Shown here: piece after piece, positions 24,401 through 37,239 of the stretch
How positions within the stretch are numbered: position 1 is the first letter of the stretch
How the letters are laid out: the number at the start of each line of letters is the position of its first letter
Origin: Pegea sp. RAD2-039
Lineage: Eukaryota > Chordata > Thaliacea > Salpida > Salpidae
Length of the DNA: 64,000 nucleotides
Direction of reading: 5' to 3'
Assembly: GCA_034620365.1 (NCBI GenBank)
Contig: JAQGEQ010000179.1
Span: 310,001-374,000 of the forward strand
Translations under genes and position numbers: made by a program
The notes under the pieces: model-generated
Seen by the model: only the letters and a program-made list of their open reading frames with translations
Databases searched by the model: none
What the model was told of the DNA's origin: nothing

Positions 24401-27400
24401 GTACTAACGCGTACAACAGAACATTTTCAACCAATATTTTTTAACTTGCGGTTGGCTAAACATTTTACAATAGTCAGTAAAGAAAGCAAACTGTTTTTTT
24501 TATTTGTCGTTATCTTTAAATGGTATAACAAGTTAAAAGCAAATATTTTTAATGTTTTCTAAAGCAATAATTTTTGTAAACTTTTCCTGAACGATAAACA
24601 ATTATAAGTAAATAATCTAGAAACAAGCTAATCAAAAAATCAACACAATAAAATAAGTTTTGTTTTACTTAATAAACAGCTTTTGTTGTTAGAGTTATGT
24701 TTCAATCCATAATAATAGTTCTAAACTAACATAAACTATTAGAAGTTGTAATATATACCTAAATGATAGATAATCCCAACTATTCAGCTTATTAAGTAGT
24801 TATAATAACTTATTTTTATTGTGTAATCAATTAATCTTAAAGATTAATAACTTAATAATAACTTTAAGATTAATTAGAAAATTTAATAATTGTTTGTATT
24901 TTGCTATATTCATCAAAACATTTGATTAGCTTCAGTGTTCGCAATATATCTGATTATCAGTAAATTTCTACAGATAACGTAAACTTTTACCTACTTACAT
25001 ACAAATTAATCAAAATCATATAAACAAGATGATACTTATTTCAATGCTAATTAACCAAAGACACTGACTTGAAATCACAAAATAATAGATTTAAAAAATT
25101 AGCGAAAGACAATTAGATGTAAATTTAGATTATTGAATAACTAGAAACTTGTTTGATGTAAATATATGGCATCATTTTTTTCAAAATTAAAAAATGGTTT
25201 AATACAATTTATATTCGAATTTTATATTTTGGGAATTAACTTTGAGTTTCAAAACTTATATCAACAAAAAATAATTAGAAAAATTGAAAGAAAATGAAAT
25301 AAAAAGGCTTTTTTTTCAGACATAAATGACTAAACGGTCCAAGTTGCATAAATGTTTCAGGTCAATCTAAATCAAGCTTTGTTTACACTTTTTTCATTAT
25401 TAATATTCAAAATTTTTATAAAAGTTTAAGTATATTGTCTAAAGGTTTATGACAAAGTTTTAAATTTACAATTAACTTACTAATCTTTAGAGATTAGATT
25501 AAGAAACAAAATAACTTTAAATTAAATTAAAATTAAATGAATCATTCCTTACTGGTCGTGGGAATACCTAAAAATTTAATAGAAAAACTTTCAATCTTAT
25601 CTTGATTAAAGATAAAGCTTTTGTTGTAAGAACATGGTTGATAAGATTTTCTATTTTATAAGTTCGATACGAGCTTTTAACAAGCAATTGATCAATGTTT
25701 GAATATTTTTAGAAAACCACAACACAGTACTTATAACATTTTAAAATAGACCTTTTAAAATAGACCTTTATTAAGTTGATAATTATTCCTTAAATTGTGA
25801 TCTAGTTAAACTTATAAATATATATATATATTTTAATCTTTGAAAACTATTTTTACAATAACAGTAAACAATAAATGCTAAATGTCAGACTCATCAACCT
25901 TTTAGACTTTAGATCAAAACTGTTTGAATCGACAACTAACAGTGAAAATTAGATCATTTGAAGAAGGCATATGCGGATTATTGAAAACATTTTATAAAAG
26001 TCTTAAAATAAGTATAGTTAGTAATGTTTGAATCAGAATATTTATTCAATATGAAAACAACTAAATAGTATGCTTAGCTTTATTGTGCTAGTCACTTGTT
26101 CAACTATACTAACTTTTTTAACTTTAAATGAGTTAATTTTAGTCCTAGCTAACTTTAGCAACGCAACTACATTCTTGGTTTGCTAATAAAGCTGTTATTT
26201 AGTTCAATATAGAAATAACATCTTAATTTTAAAAACACCTCAGCCAACAAAATCAAACGAAGAAAAAACTAATAGTAAAATCAAATATTAGGTCTGGTTA
26301 TTGAAGGTTCTTACGAAACGCTTGTTTTTAGTAGCGTCTCGTATCTGTACGATAGTATGTTTTATTTTATTTTTCTTACTATTTAAAGATTCAAACTTTA
26401 TTTATTTAAACGTTTTGATTACTTTTGTTTAGAACACTTGTTAAAATTGTGTTTTGTAAACAAATATTTACTTAAATTGATTTTTGTTAATAACCTTATA
26501 CCATTTAATACTTTATTCAAAATGATTATATTTTTTGTAAACTGTCGTTATAAATTTGAACGATTTATTTACTTGCTTAAAATAAACAGTTTACTTTATT
26601 TCAATTCTTTATATCAAATTAGTAATTTTAAAGTATCTGAATAAACAACTAAATTTACAGCTTCAAGTAGATTGTTTAACCAAAACTCTATGCAGACGAA
26701 AAAGTTAGAGACATTATTATAAAATTGCCTTATTATTATTTGATGTATGCAATTTTATTACCAGGTTTAATAGTTTTAACAAAAAATAATTCCAGATATC
26801 AAACAAACTTAGATTTGAACTTTTAAAGTTTAAACTTTTAAACATAACGTTTACATTGGTATTAACAAAACTTAAATCAAGTAATTTGGCAAAATCATAA
26901 TAAAAATGCAAGTGTTTAAACAATATTTCAGTAATAAAGCAAATAAGCAAAAAGATAGTTATTAGATTATTTATCTTTAACTTGTACTTATAACATCTTT
27001 GGTTACTTTAGGATGATGTCAATTTCACTGATTACTTAATAATTAATCAAAATATGAGCTAAAGTATTCTTTGTTTTTTACTCAATAAAGTCTGTACTCT
27101 TATGATAACAAAGAATTATATGTTTAATTGTACACCAAAAACATAGATACACATAGACTAGTGTGATTGATGGAGATAATGGCAATCGTAAATCATTTGC
27201 AAAATTGTTTTTTAATAAATTGTTGAGTAAATTATTTACAGCTTTTGATAGTTTATTGAATTTTTATTTGTAACTATCAAATAAAACAAAAGTTGTAATT
27301 TCTAAAAATGTAGCTTATCATAAATAGATTAAGGTAGATTATGAAAAAGGTTTATCAATAGCTTATCTTTAAGGAAACGCTTGTATAAAATGAAAATGGC

Positions 27401-28040
27401 ACCAATAATTTAAATGAGATTAAAATAACGATCTTAAAGAATATATACTCAATTTAAACTTTATTATATTAACTATTTTCTATTCATTAGCAATAGAACT
27501 GTTTAAACGTTGATTACAAATATAGTTTATTTAGTAGTTTTGTAATTAATAGCAAAGTCAACATTTTGAAATGTTTTTAAAACAACATCTTGTTAAAGGT
27601 AAAATAAACTTTTCTTTATTTAAATTGATAAATAAAACTGAAACCAAAGTTTTTCAACTTTGTTAACTCAACACTGCGGTATTCAGAAGCAGTTGGTTGT
27701 AATCGAAAGCATACAAGTAGCAAACAACTTGAAAATTAATACGTTACATCTGATAATTTATAAAAAATCATCAAGATTCTAACAGTACTTCTCAAATTTA
27801 ACAACCTACTACTGACTGGATAGCTTTATGAGGATTAAAAATTGAAATGGTCAACTATCAATGTTTTGTCTTTTTTAAATCTATTTGAAAATTGTTTTTT
27901 TATCACAAAATGACAAATGTAAATTTTTTAGAATCAAGATTTGTTGATAAAAAAGTACAAATGAAATCAACAAAATATTTAGATTATTCAATAATTACAC
28001 CAACTGTTCATTCTTAGTTTTGTCATGTTGCTACTTCGAC
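21490..28040. other. Gene-poor AT-rich DNA
   Basis: About 6.5 kb with no supported gene. Local features are a TA-rich run near 25817-25834, a direct repeat of 14 bases near 25740-25769 (TTTTAAAATAGACC), and the hairpin listed separately. Short open frames have low-complexity composition. Confidence 0.5.
26312..26343 (-). other. 11-bp hairpin
   Basis: TACGAAACGCT at 26312-26322 pairs with AGCGTCTCGTA at 26333-26343 across a 10-base loop. The one imperfect position is A-C on the plus strand but a U-G wobble in minus-strand RNA, so the stem is complete only on the minus strand. Role unknown; it is less AT-rich than its surroundings. Confidence 0.35.
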
Positions 28041-28441
28041 TTGAATTTGAATATTTCAGATTAATTACAACCGATTTTTTTTGGTTATTCTGACCACTAA
28101 CATAAATCATTTCAATAATTATCTTTCAAAAACCAAACTCAAATATAAATAACCAATTTTATTATGAAACTCAACATGTTATTAAATAAACAAGTAAGAT
28201 AGGTTATTAACATAATAAGTGAAAAATTAGCTTCAGCTTGCTTCATTAGATGATGTGATTAGAAATGAAAATAATTTTTATAATTTAGTTTCAACTAAAG
28301 TATTGCTATCATAATAGAAATTCCAAATCGTCAGCCCGGTAACACGTGGCACGGCAAACAACTCTTAATTATCTTAAAATCATGCCACATAAAAACATTA
28401 TTCCGACAAATCTGATTTCGATTACAAGAATTTAATAAATT

Positions 28442-29407
28442 TTAGAGGACGTTGTGAGCATAAGCAGGTCTCTTAGCCGCTGGGGACCCTTCGTTGTGAG
28501 AATTGAGGACTTGTTGGATATTTGGAGGAATTTTAAGAGGAAGAGCACACTCCCAAGTAAAGCCTTTACGTCCAAAATGACCATAGCAAGCTGTCTTGCT
28601 GTAGAAAGGCTTACGAAGATCAAGGTCCCTGAGAATGATCAATTAATGATTGGAATTTGGTTTAAGAACACCTACTTGACTATGATTCCAGGCCGAAGGT
28701 CAAAATTCTCGTTGATAACTGCTAGTAATTCTTGATTGGATAATTGAGAGGTTCCATAAGAATTGACAAATATAGATAAAGGTTCAGATATTCCAATAGC
28801 GTATGAGACCTTAAAGAAAAAAGTAAAGATTTAAGATTAGTCAGTTGATTGCAAACAATTAGTCGTTGGTTTCAACTTGTGTTTGTCGACTCAAATGTCA
28901 TTCAAACAAAACATTCTCTAGAAAAGCTTTTTTCAGAAGATTTTTAAACTTAAAAGTAAGCTTGTGTGCATTCGTGAGAAAACTATTTTTACTAATTTCA
29001 ACATTTGCACATTTTCCAACACCTTGAGAAAATAGAAACCCATCAAAATGTAAACACTCAAGTGAAAATGCAAACCAAATCCACAGTGATTCAGCATTTA
29101 GCTGATTTCAAATATATGCCCGCTTGTGTCGGTTCAGAAACAAACATGAAAATGTTTAATGATTATCTAACAACAGCAGATCAACTGGAGGTACTACAAA
29201 CTATTTTCAGAAAACTGATCTCACCTGAACCAAGACACGTCGACAAAGATTTGCTTTTACGAGGGACTTAGCAACCCATCTTGCTGCATAAGCAGCCGAT
29301 CGGTCTACTTTAGAGAAGTCTTTACCTGAAAATGCTCCTCCACCGTGAGCTCCCCAACCTCCGTAGGTATCAACGATAATCTTTCGTCCAGTAAGACCAG
29401 CATCACC
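28442..29407 (-). other. Distal (canonical) MAT C-terminal cassette
   Basis: Three exons of 183, 134 and 187 bases with intact GT-AG sites and phases 0, 0, 2. They encode [35 protein letters not shown] and [15 protein letters not shown], close to MAT2A. The last exon carries a tail of about 36 residues beyond the usual end, rich in Asn, Pro and Ala and ending in NVL, absent from the proximal set. Confidence 0.88.
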
Positions 29408-32400
29408 CTGCAAAGAGTAAAAGTTGAAATAATAAAAAGAAATTTTGCAGTTTCTAAAAATTTCAATAAATTAAGCTTTTAATTTCTATTTAGATTAAAG
29501 CTTGAGCAATCTGTAGAAAATAGAAAATGTAATTAGTTTAGAAGTTACTAATTCATGTATAATTATCTGCAAAAAACTTCACACAATAATGAGTTTACAT
29601 CGCTGTAAACCTATTACACATGCTACAAAACTTTTCATTGTATGATTTCAATCACGTTTGCACCACAATATAACAAACAATAAAAATATTTGATCAGCAA
29701 TTAAACAGTGGAACGAATTTAGGGCAAACAAACAAATCCAGAAAATTGAAGTTCTTTTAGAAGGATTTTTTTGCTAAAGTCGAAAAATAAAAGCAATTGT
29801 CAAAATATATAAAATTTGTAAGATTGAGTAGAAAAAGACTACTTTTGTATAAAAACCTAATAATAGAAAACGAAAACTTCTCTACACCACAAAAACTACA
29901 CTAAAATAATTACATTTCAAAAATACATTAGAGTAAAAAAATTACAGAAGAGTCATGCTGACTAAATTCGAGTTTTATAGCAGCAAAAAAATTTGCGTAA
30001 TTAATTCAATCGTTAAATATCTTTGAAAACCAGCCAAGCAAACCAAACTTTCAGCTAAGTACTCACTTATTTGACAGAAAGAATTTTTCCAAATGTTAAC
30101 CAACTTATTAAAAAGTTAAAAAATTAATTATTTTATAAATAACAATCTGTGATAAGATCTCAACAATTAGAAGAATACGAGAGAATAAATCACGATAAAT
30201 GAATACACCGAGGTACATAGAATCACAATTTCATCGAATAATATTAATTAAATGAACTACATGAAATAGTTTGCAGCATACTAAAACCACATTTGACACA
30301 AAAATTATAATTTGCAAATTTTCAGAATGAGCTAAAATAATTTGGAAAAAAGTTTTGAAACACAAGAAACTGTAAGGCAACTTGGAGAATACAGAAAGAC
30401 GCGTATTTGCACAATTACCAAGCAGAAAAATTAGAGAGTAGTTGCACAGAACAAATGCTAGAAGAAAATCTGATATAACTGCAAGTGTAAGTCAGTAAAC
30501 ATTGAAATAACAGATGAAGAAAATCAATTTGTCTGTAAAAATCGAGTCTTTGTAATTTGTAAAGATCCGACATCTTTAACAGAAGCAACTAGTGGATTTC
30601 TTATTAAAATTTGTGGTATGATAAGGGGTTGGTATTTTGTTTGTTGTCAGATATTTAATATTTGATATCTTTTAACTCTTCAGGCATATCTATTGCTTTC
30701 TCATCTTCCCACTTAAAGCCCTTTCTTCCAAAATGACCAGAGACACTGGTACTTTGATAAATTGGATCTTTTAAGTTTAGGGTCCTGAAAAATGTCAATT
30801 TTTAGTTGATTCACATCAGTTTTGATATCATTTAATCATACTTAATGAGCATTCCAGGCCTTAAATCGAAGTTTTTCACAACAATATCGTGTAGTTGAGC
30901 ATTACTAAAAGGGCTGGAGTTGTAACTATTTATATAAACAGCCATTGGTTTAGCGATACCGATAGCATAAGAAACCTGAATAAACAGAATCTTTTGAAAA
31001 TGTCCTTGGGAGATAACACAGGATTTAATCACCTGAACAAGCGCTCGATGACACAATCCAGCTTTTACGAGGGACTTAGCAACCCATCTTGCTGCATAAG
31101 CAGCTGATCGGTCTACTTTAGAGGGGTCTTTACCTGAAAATGCTCCTCCACCGTGAGCTCCCCAGCCTCCGTAGGTATCAACGATAATCTTTCGTCCAGT
31201 AAGACCAGCATCACCCTATATTTCTATTAATAATCCTAAAACTAAAATAAAAACTTTTTATACTAACCATTGGGCCACCAACAATAAAAGTTCCCGAGGG
31301 TTGTATGTGATAAATGGTTTTGTCATCCAAATAGTTTGAAGGAACCACAACTTTAATAACCTTGAAAAAAAAATTGTTAAAAATAAACAAATTTTGAATC
31401 AAAATTTAAAAAGTATTTTTAGATATTTGTATGTAGTGAGTAGCTTTTACCTTTTCCATAATTTGACTTCTTATTTGCTTGACAGTGACTGTCTCATCAT
31501 GTTGCGTTGAGATGACAATAGTGTGAACCCGGAGAGGGATGACAGCACCATCTTTCAAACGGTGTTCGATAGTGACCTGAAAATCAAATTTTAAATGAGT
31601 GAATATAAAATCCTCATGTCTACAAGCTTCAATTTACATTCAACTAAACAAAGTTCAAATAAAAAAAAATAGTTTATATTTTTTCTGTATCTAACTCCAT
31701 TAAATAAACAACTTAACCAACTTAAGCAAAAAATAAATCAATATTTAAAACTGATATTCGGAAATGAAGAAAAGTTTAAATCATCAACTTACTTGAGTTT
31801 TCGAATCAGGTCGAAGCCAGGGCAAAGTCCCATCCTTTCTTAGTTTAGCCAGCTCAGAGTTAAGTTGATGAGCCAACATGACTGTAAGTGGCATGCACTC
31901 TTCAGTCTCATCAGTGGCATAACCAAACATAAGACCCTGATCACCAGCACCAATATCTTCTTCTGCTTTGCCAACATGAACTGCTTCAGCAATTTCAGAA
32001 GCTTGCTGTTCAATTGCGATCAAAACATTACAAGTTTTATAATCAAAACCTAAAAAATAAATCTAGATTAAGAACTTTTTTTACTCTTGAATGTTTTTAC
32101 CCTTGCTGGAGTCATCATATCCAATACTTTTGATAGTATCTCTAATGATCCGTTGATAATCAACTACAGCATTTGATGTAATCTCACCACCAACAAGCAC
32201 CATACCAGTTTTAGCAAAAGTTTCTAAAAATAGAAATTGTTAAAAGCTGACAACAAAATCTTAAAAAAAAATAATAGAGAGGTGGTATTAAATCAAATTA
32301 AAATCGAACTTAGCAATCAAAACCTACCACAAGCGACTTTTGCGTTTGGGTCAGCTCTTAGATGGGCATCAAGGATAGCATCACTAACTTGATCACATAA

Positions 32401-32629
32401 TTTATCTATAAAAAATCAAATCAAACGTTGTAAATATATTAAAAGTTTAAAGTAGAAATTTTAATTAAATCCATTTCTTTATAAATTCATTTTTTTATTA
32501 CCCAGATCATCACAATGAAAAAACTGTTTAAAAACTAAAAAAACTACCTGGATGTCCTTCACCAACTGATTCAGAGGTGAATAAGAATGTTTCATCAAGG
32601 GGGAATTTGTTAAAACCATTCGAACTCAT
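28442..32629 (-). CDS. MAT2A: S-adenosylmethionine synthase with two alternative C-terminal exon sets
   Basis: Makes S-adenosylmethionine from methionine and ATP; cytosolic, works as dimer or tetramer. Six shared exons are 32548-32629, 32328-32405, 32101-32223, 31793-32049, 31451-31576 and 31268-31360 (253 codons). They can join in phase to a proximal set (31033-31215, 30842-30975, 30655-30784; 401 residues) or a distal set (29225-29407, 28676-28809, 28442-28628; 420 residues). Shared motifs include GHPDK (residues 25-29) and GAGDQG (128-133); GGGAFSGKD (275-283) is in the first exon of either set. Human MAT2A is 395 residues. The distal set is the canonical one, with YGTS, RDLDL-like KDLDL and YGHFGR. 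The start is the only ATG before the family's conserved N-terminus. Alternative last exons are the natural reading; a partial tandem duplication with one dead copy is the rival, though both sets are fully open. Confidence 0.93.
29420..30640. other. Spacer between the two MAT cassettes
   Basis: No copies of exons 1-6 and no other coding similarity are seen, so the duplication covers only the last three exons. The sequence is AT-rich. Confidence 0.6.
30655..31215 (-). other. Proximal (divergent) MAT C-terminal cassette
   Basis: Three exons of 183, 134 and 130 bases with the same phases as the distal set. The first exon is nearly identical to its distal partner for about 150 bases, then diverges in the last 30. 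The next two exons encode a diverged C-terminus: YGTS becomes YNSS, DLDL becomes TLNL and AYGHFGR becomes VSGHFGR. FDLRPG is kept. The frame is open and ends normally in an acidic then basic tail (ELKDIKY). Confidence 0.88.
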
Positions 32630-32639
32630 AATGAAGGCA

Positions 32640-34160
32640 AAAATTTATCAACTATTACAAAATCTTTGAATTAGGCTGAACAAAAATTTCCATTTCAAAT
32701 TAATCATAAAATATTAATTATTTTTTTTCAAGCAATTACTAATAAAAGTTTATTTATTTACTTTTTTTAGTAGTTGTAATCATACAGTTATATGAATAAG
32801 ATTCATTATGAAAAATTTTAATATTTTAATCCAAATAGTTAATCATACCTTTCTAAATAATTTAAATTATTATTGATATATTAAAAAATTATATTCATAA
32901 AAATAAAACTTATAAAAATACAGTTGACAATTTTATTGTTAATCTAAATAAAATTTGATTTTAAAAATGCAGAATACTTGTTAAAAAGACCTTCTTAAAT
33001 AGATAGTGGTTATATCAAAATATTACTTAAGGTGAAGTATGGTTCAGTTAAAAATATTACCTTCAACTAACTAAGAACTTTATCATTTTACTATAAAATT
33101 TATATTTATAATATTTAACAAAAGTAATGTATTCTTTTAATGACATAGAAATTAATTGTTAACAATTTAAAATAACTTTTTAATTAGATATAGATAGTTA
33201 ATAAGTAATTTATATTATAAGTAACTAAATTAAGTTATTTAATAATGTTTATTAATTTATAGGACAGTCATCAACGAATTAATCATAAAAAATAAAGTTC
33301 AAGTCAAAGTTACATAAAAATGACAAAATATTTTTATTAAATTAGTCATGCTAAAAAGAAGATAGCAATAAATAAACTAAGAAATATAAAAATACTTATT
33401 TAGAAATATTTGTTCAGTCAAACCATATATCACAGAGATTAGATTTAAAGTGATAAATATATAATCTACTAATCCAAAAATTTAGAATGCACTAGACTAC
33501 AAAAAAGTAGTAAAAAATATCAACATAAAAAGTAAACAGACATAATATATACCCATCAAAGTAGACACATGTAGTAACCATGAAAGTAGGAATAGAAATG
33601 AACTCCCAAACTAAGAACACGATTTTAAGTAGCTACCCACCATTGCAAAGCGTTATAAAACAAACGCGAAACTTGGACCACGTGCTCACGCTTGATTAAT
33701 TATCAAAAGTTTTATAAAATTTTGCACATCATTATACTCTTGAAGAAAAATATTTAATATTAAAAAAATAATATTTTTGTATTATTTATTAACTAAGGTT
33801 TTGACCATCATATTCAAATTGCCACTCACAAGTTACATACAACAATGTGTAGAAACAGCTTACCTATATATAATATTAATGATATGATAATATACATACT
33901 ACTAAATAGTGGAACAAGATTAAAAATATATATATAACAGATTTTTTAAAACAAAGTATTCAATAATTTTTATTTTATAGGACCTTATAGTTTTTTTATA
34001 GAAACAATTTGTGATGAAACGAGTTAAACTTTTATTTTTCTTCATAAGCAAGCTTAACTATATATGTAGATAAAGTATTAATTGTTATACATAGCTATAC
34101 TACTAATAATAACAATATTTGTTACGATTACGGTCATGCTGGGGATGTTCCAGCCACCGT
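32640..34160. other. AT-rich upstream region of MAT
   Basis: No gene seen beyond the possible promoter motifs listed separately. Confidence 0.5.
33651..33684 (-). promoter_or_regulatory. Possible promoter upstream of MAT
   Basis: An E-box CACGTG (33679-33684) stands about 25 bases upstream, on the minus strand, of a TTTTATAA sequence (33653-33660) in a locally less AT-rich patch. It is about 1 kb from the MAT start, so it would need an untranslated first exon; an acceptor-like TTTTGTAATAG lies shortly before the MAT start codon. Entirely inferred from motifs. Confidence 0.25.
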
Positions 34161-34169
34161 GTCAAAAAC

Positions 34170-35880
34170 AAGACAAAGTGAAACACAAAAGATTTATAAA
34201 ACATTTTAAAGTTTCTCTCTCTTTTTTGATGATGATTTTTCTTCTCTATCTTTTAGTTATTTGCGGAGTAGAGAGCAGCATTTAGAGCGATCTGCTGCGA
34301 TATCTTTCAATTTGCAGGTATTAAAGGATTTCATATCGCCCTTGCATTTATCTTTAAAACTAAGACAAAGACAGCCGATGTTACGTTTGTCTTTTGAGAA
34401 CTATCTATACAACAGATCATTTACGATTCGCCTGTCTTTCGCCCAACTTAGGTAACCGAGCCAGTGAAGCGTGTGATGGCTAAATATGCTGTATACTATT
34501 GTCAAGACTTCCTCACTGATCTTTTGCTACCACTTTATACGTAGGATACGACAAAGAAAACTAAAATAAAAGGTTTTAAAATAAAACTATTTTCCTTAGT
34601 TTTTGATAGAGTTCAACTTTCGCTGGCGTACAGCAGCGTGCTGTAGACAAAAGCTCTATAGCTGGCAGCCTTGGATTTGATGGATAACTTTGAATCATCT
34701 CAAACCTAGGAGGTAAAACTGTGCAACTGCACTCGATGCTTTACTGGTGCAAATGTTGATCTCGGTTCCCATTGATGTAGATAATTTTGGTCTTTAGCCG
34801 AGATACATAAAATTATCTACTGCCTCAAGCCGCAGCCATCGATATTGATTGGCTGCGGAACTTAAACATCTTGGCTGAGGACATTCTTCTTTTTTAAGTT
34901 GATTTTTGTTCTAAGATCTGTACAGGCTGATGAAAATTGGTCAATCAGCAGTTGTTGTTCTTTTGCTAAATGCACAACCGTCATCGGCAAAAAGCATGTC
35001 TCTTGTGATGTTTTTTATCTTGCTCTTCGCTTTTAGACGTGATGTAGAGGAAAGAGTTCCGTTAGACATAGATTGAAGGTAGACTTCTTCAGCAGACGCA
35101 TAAAACGCTTGTCTGGCAACATTAAGAAAAAAAAAACTCCATATAGCGAGAAGGAAACATCTCTGATCAGTTTGTTTTTGATGGTAGATGGTTCAGAGCA
35201 GCTTCCATCATACTGGACTGTTGCTTTAGTGTTTATTAAAATAATTTCATCATGTTAGTAACCTTGGTGGTAGCCAATCTTTAACAGTATCGAGAACAGA
35301 CTTTCCCTACTGACGAAATCAAAAGCTTTGGTAAAGTTAATGGATTTAATACACCTTGTTCCGATGTTTCAATATACCTTGTCTATGCTGTTCTTTGCAC
35401 TTTTTCTATAACTGACGCACAAAAAAATATGTCAACGGTAGAGAGTTTTGATCTGAAGCCACATTGTGACTCGGGATAAATTCTTTCACTCAATATTTGC
35501 AGGCAAGAAAGTAACATAGGATAAATGTTTTGTCTACACAGACAAGCAAAGACATTTCTCTGTGATTATTACCATCGGAACTGAAACTTTCTTTTATGTA
35601 CAATGTACAATGATCTTTACATCGCTCTTGTCTTGTGGAACCTTTCTTCTCTCTAATATTTGATTAAAATATCTTGAAGAAAGGGAGAAAGACAAGTTTT
35701 ATATTGCCACAGTAAGTCAGGTGGTATACCGTCGCTACCAGATTTTTTCCAGAATCAATTGCAAAAATACCTTTGCTGAGTTATTTTCGTGTTAGTTTGC
35801 AATCTATGTCGTGTATAATTGATAAGCAATCAATACTATATTACCGATAGAACCTGACTCGGCCAAGAACATTCATGCTG
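34170..35880 (-). mobile_element. Degenerate RTE/BovB-like LINE (reverse transcriptase relic)
   Basis: Minus-strand translation, read from high to low coordinates, gives reverse transcriptase blocks in the right order: GSDGIPPDLL (near 35735), PESQCGFRSK (near 35475) and TKAFD (near 35320), then the active site MLFADDG (near 35000), an NVLSQD-like stretch (near 34885), and a C-terminal end matching the copy at 57160-57380. Stops and frameshifts are frequent, so it is dead. The repeat GACACAGTGAAATGC at 35910-35930 and a related one near 34170 resemble the 3' tail of the 57 kb copy, so two overlapping insertions are possible. Confidence 0.75.
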
Positions 35881-35889
35881 GATCTGCTA

Positions 35890-37230
35890 TAAGTGTTGAT
35901 ACTAAAAACTAGCAAGACACAGTGAAATGCAAAAGAGAAAGAAGCAACACCTTACTTACCGGGGCTGTCCAGCTTAAGGCAGACAGTGGCTGCTCAGTAG
36001 GATGAATACATCTATTTTTCAGACGAAAACTACTCCTGGTATACTAGTGACAGCTAGGTATTTTACACACAAGTTAGCAGTAAGGTTTTGCATTGTTTTG
36101 CAGAAATTTTTCACCTACATTTTAATTGATATAAATTTATAATATTATTATATTAATTTTAATAATATCTTGTACAAACAAAAGCGCAAAAAAACTTCTA
36201 GCAAAAAATCAACTTTGAAATCATATGGATGCATTCTCGGTCGAAACACTATCACCTAATTGACTAAACCTAAGTTTGCAAGAGAGGTGTCAGTAGTGTT
36301 ATGTGGTTAGTCAATATGAGGATAATTATTATGTGGATAATCAATAATATGTAGCGTAATGCCAAGCTAAAGTTCCGAATTGTAGAAAGTTCGAAAAGGG
36401 TCTTCTCGAACTTGGTATTGACACTTATTGTAATGTATTGTAACACGTATTGTGTTACTTACACTACCACTAGAAACAAGATAAGATAATTTATGTTGTC
36501 AATAACGAAATTTTTGACATCTATAAGATATGATAAATATTCGAAAAAACTTTACAATAAAATGTAATGCTATAAAGTTCTTATAAAATTACTTACAATT
36601 ATGATGTCGGCTACTATGCGCAGAATAATTCATTTATGCTTTAACCACATGTGCTTACACAGCAATCTTTTTTTATTATGTATAGAAAGCTTTTCAGTAA
36701 AAATGGTTACTATTTGATCAGCTAATTTTTATCGGTATATAATATAACTTCTAAGTTTATTCTCAAGTAAAACGTTGAATGAAATAACGATGTTTAAAAC
36801 AGAATATATTTTAATAAGACCACGATTATAGAATAGTGCTCTAAATACACTTCTGTGGAAAAATCTGCCTTTTGTTCGTTGGCTTTTCGTGCATGCCAGA
36901 AGGTATTGATATCACAATGATCAACCCCTCTATATCATTTTTTCGGTCACTTTTTAATATCTTTTTTCTAAAATTGATATTATTTTTATTATTCTACTTC
37001 TCCTTTATTACTATCATAGAACATCAAATTACTGCTAATAATAAAGTTAAAAGGTGAAAAATAATAGGGAATAAAATTATATTTGAAATTCGAAAAGTAC
37101 AAGACTTTTTTTGACGAAAACGATCCTATTGGACTAAATGGCTCCATTGTAGAAACACTGGAGAAGATCAAAATAGTAGAAGTGTCAAAATGATCTAACT
37201 TACTCCAGCTCAAAAGTTGACTGCCCAAGT
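35890..37230. other. Intergenic with probable repeat remains
   Basis: The left edge (35890-36060) is less AT-rich and contains a LINE tail-like motif. A short perfect inverted repeat GTAACAC/GTGTTAC lies near 36432-36451. No gene supported. Confidence 0.45.
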
Positions 37231-37239
37231 GCCTAAGAG

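Noticed and set aside
29005..29271. 88-codon plus-strand frame between the MAT cassettes
   Set aside because: It overlaps the antisense of the distal MAT cassette exon and has no family similarity.
36872..37228. Overlapping short frames on both strands
   Set aside because: Hydrophobic low-complexity composition on AT-rich DNA; no support for a gene.
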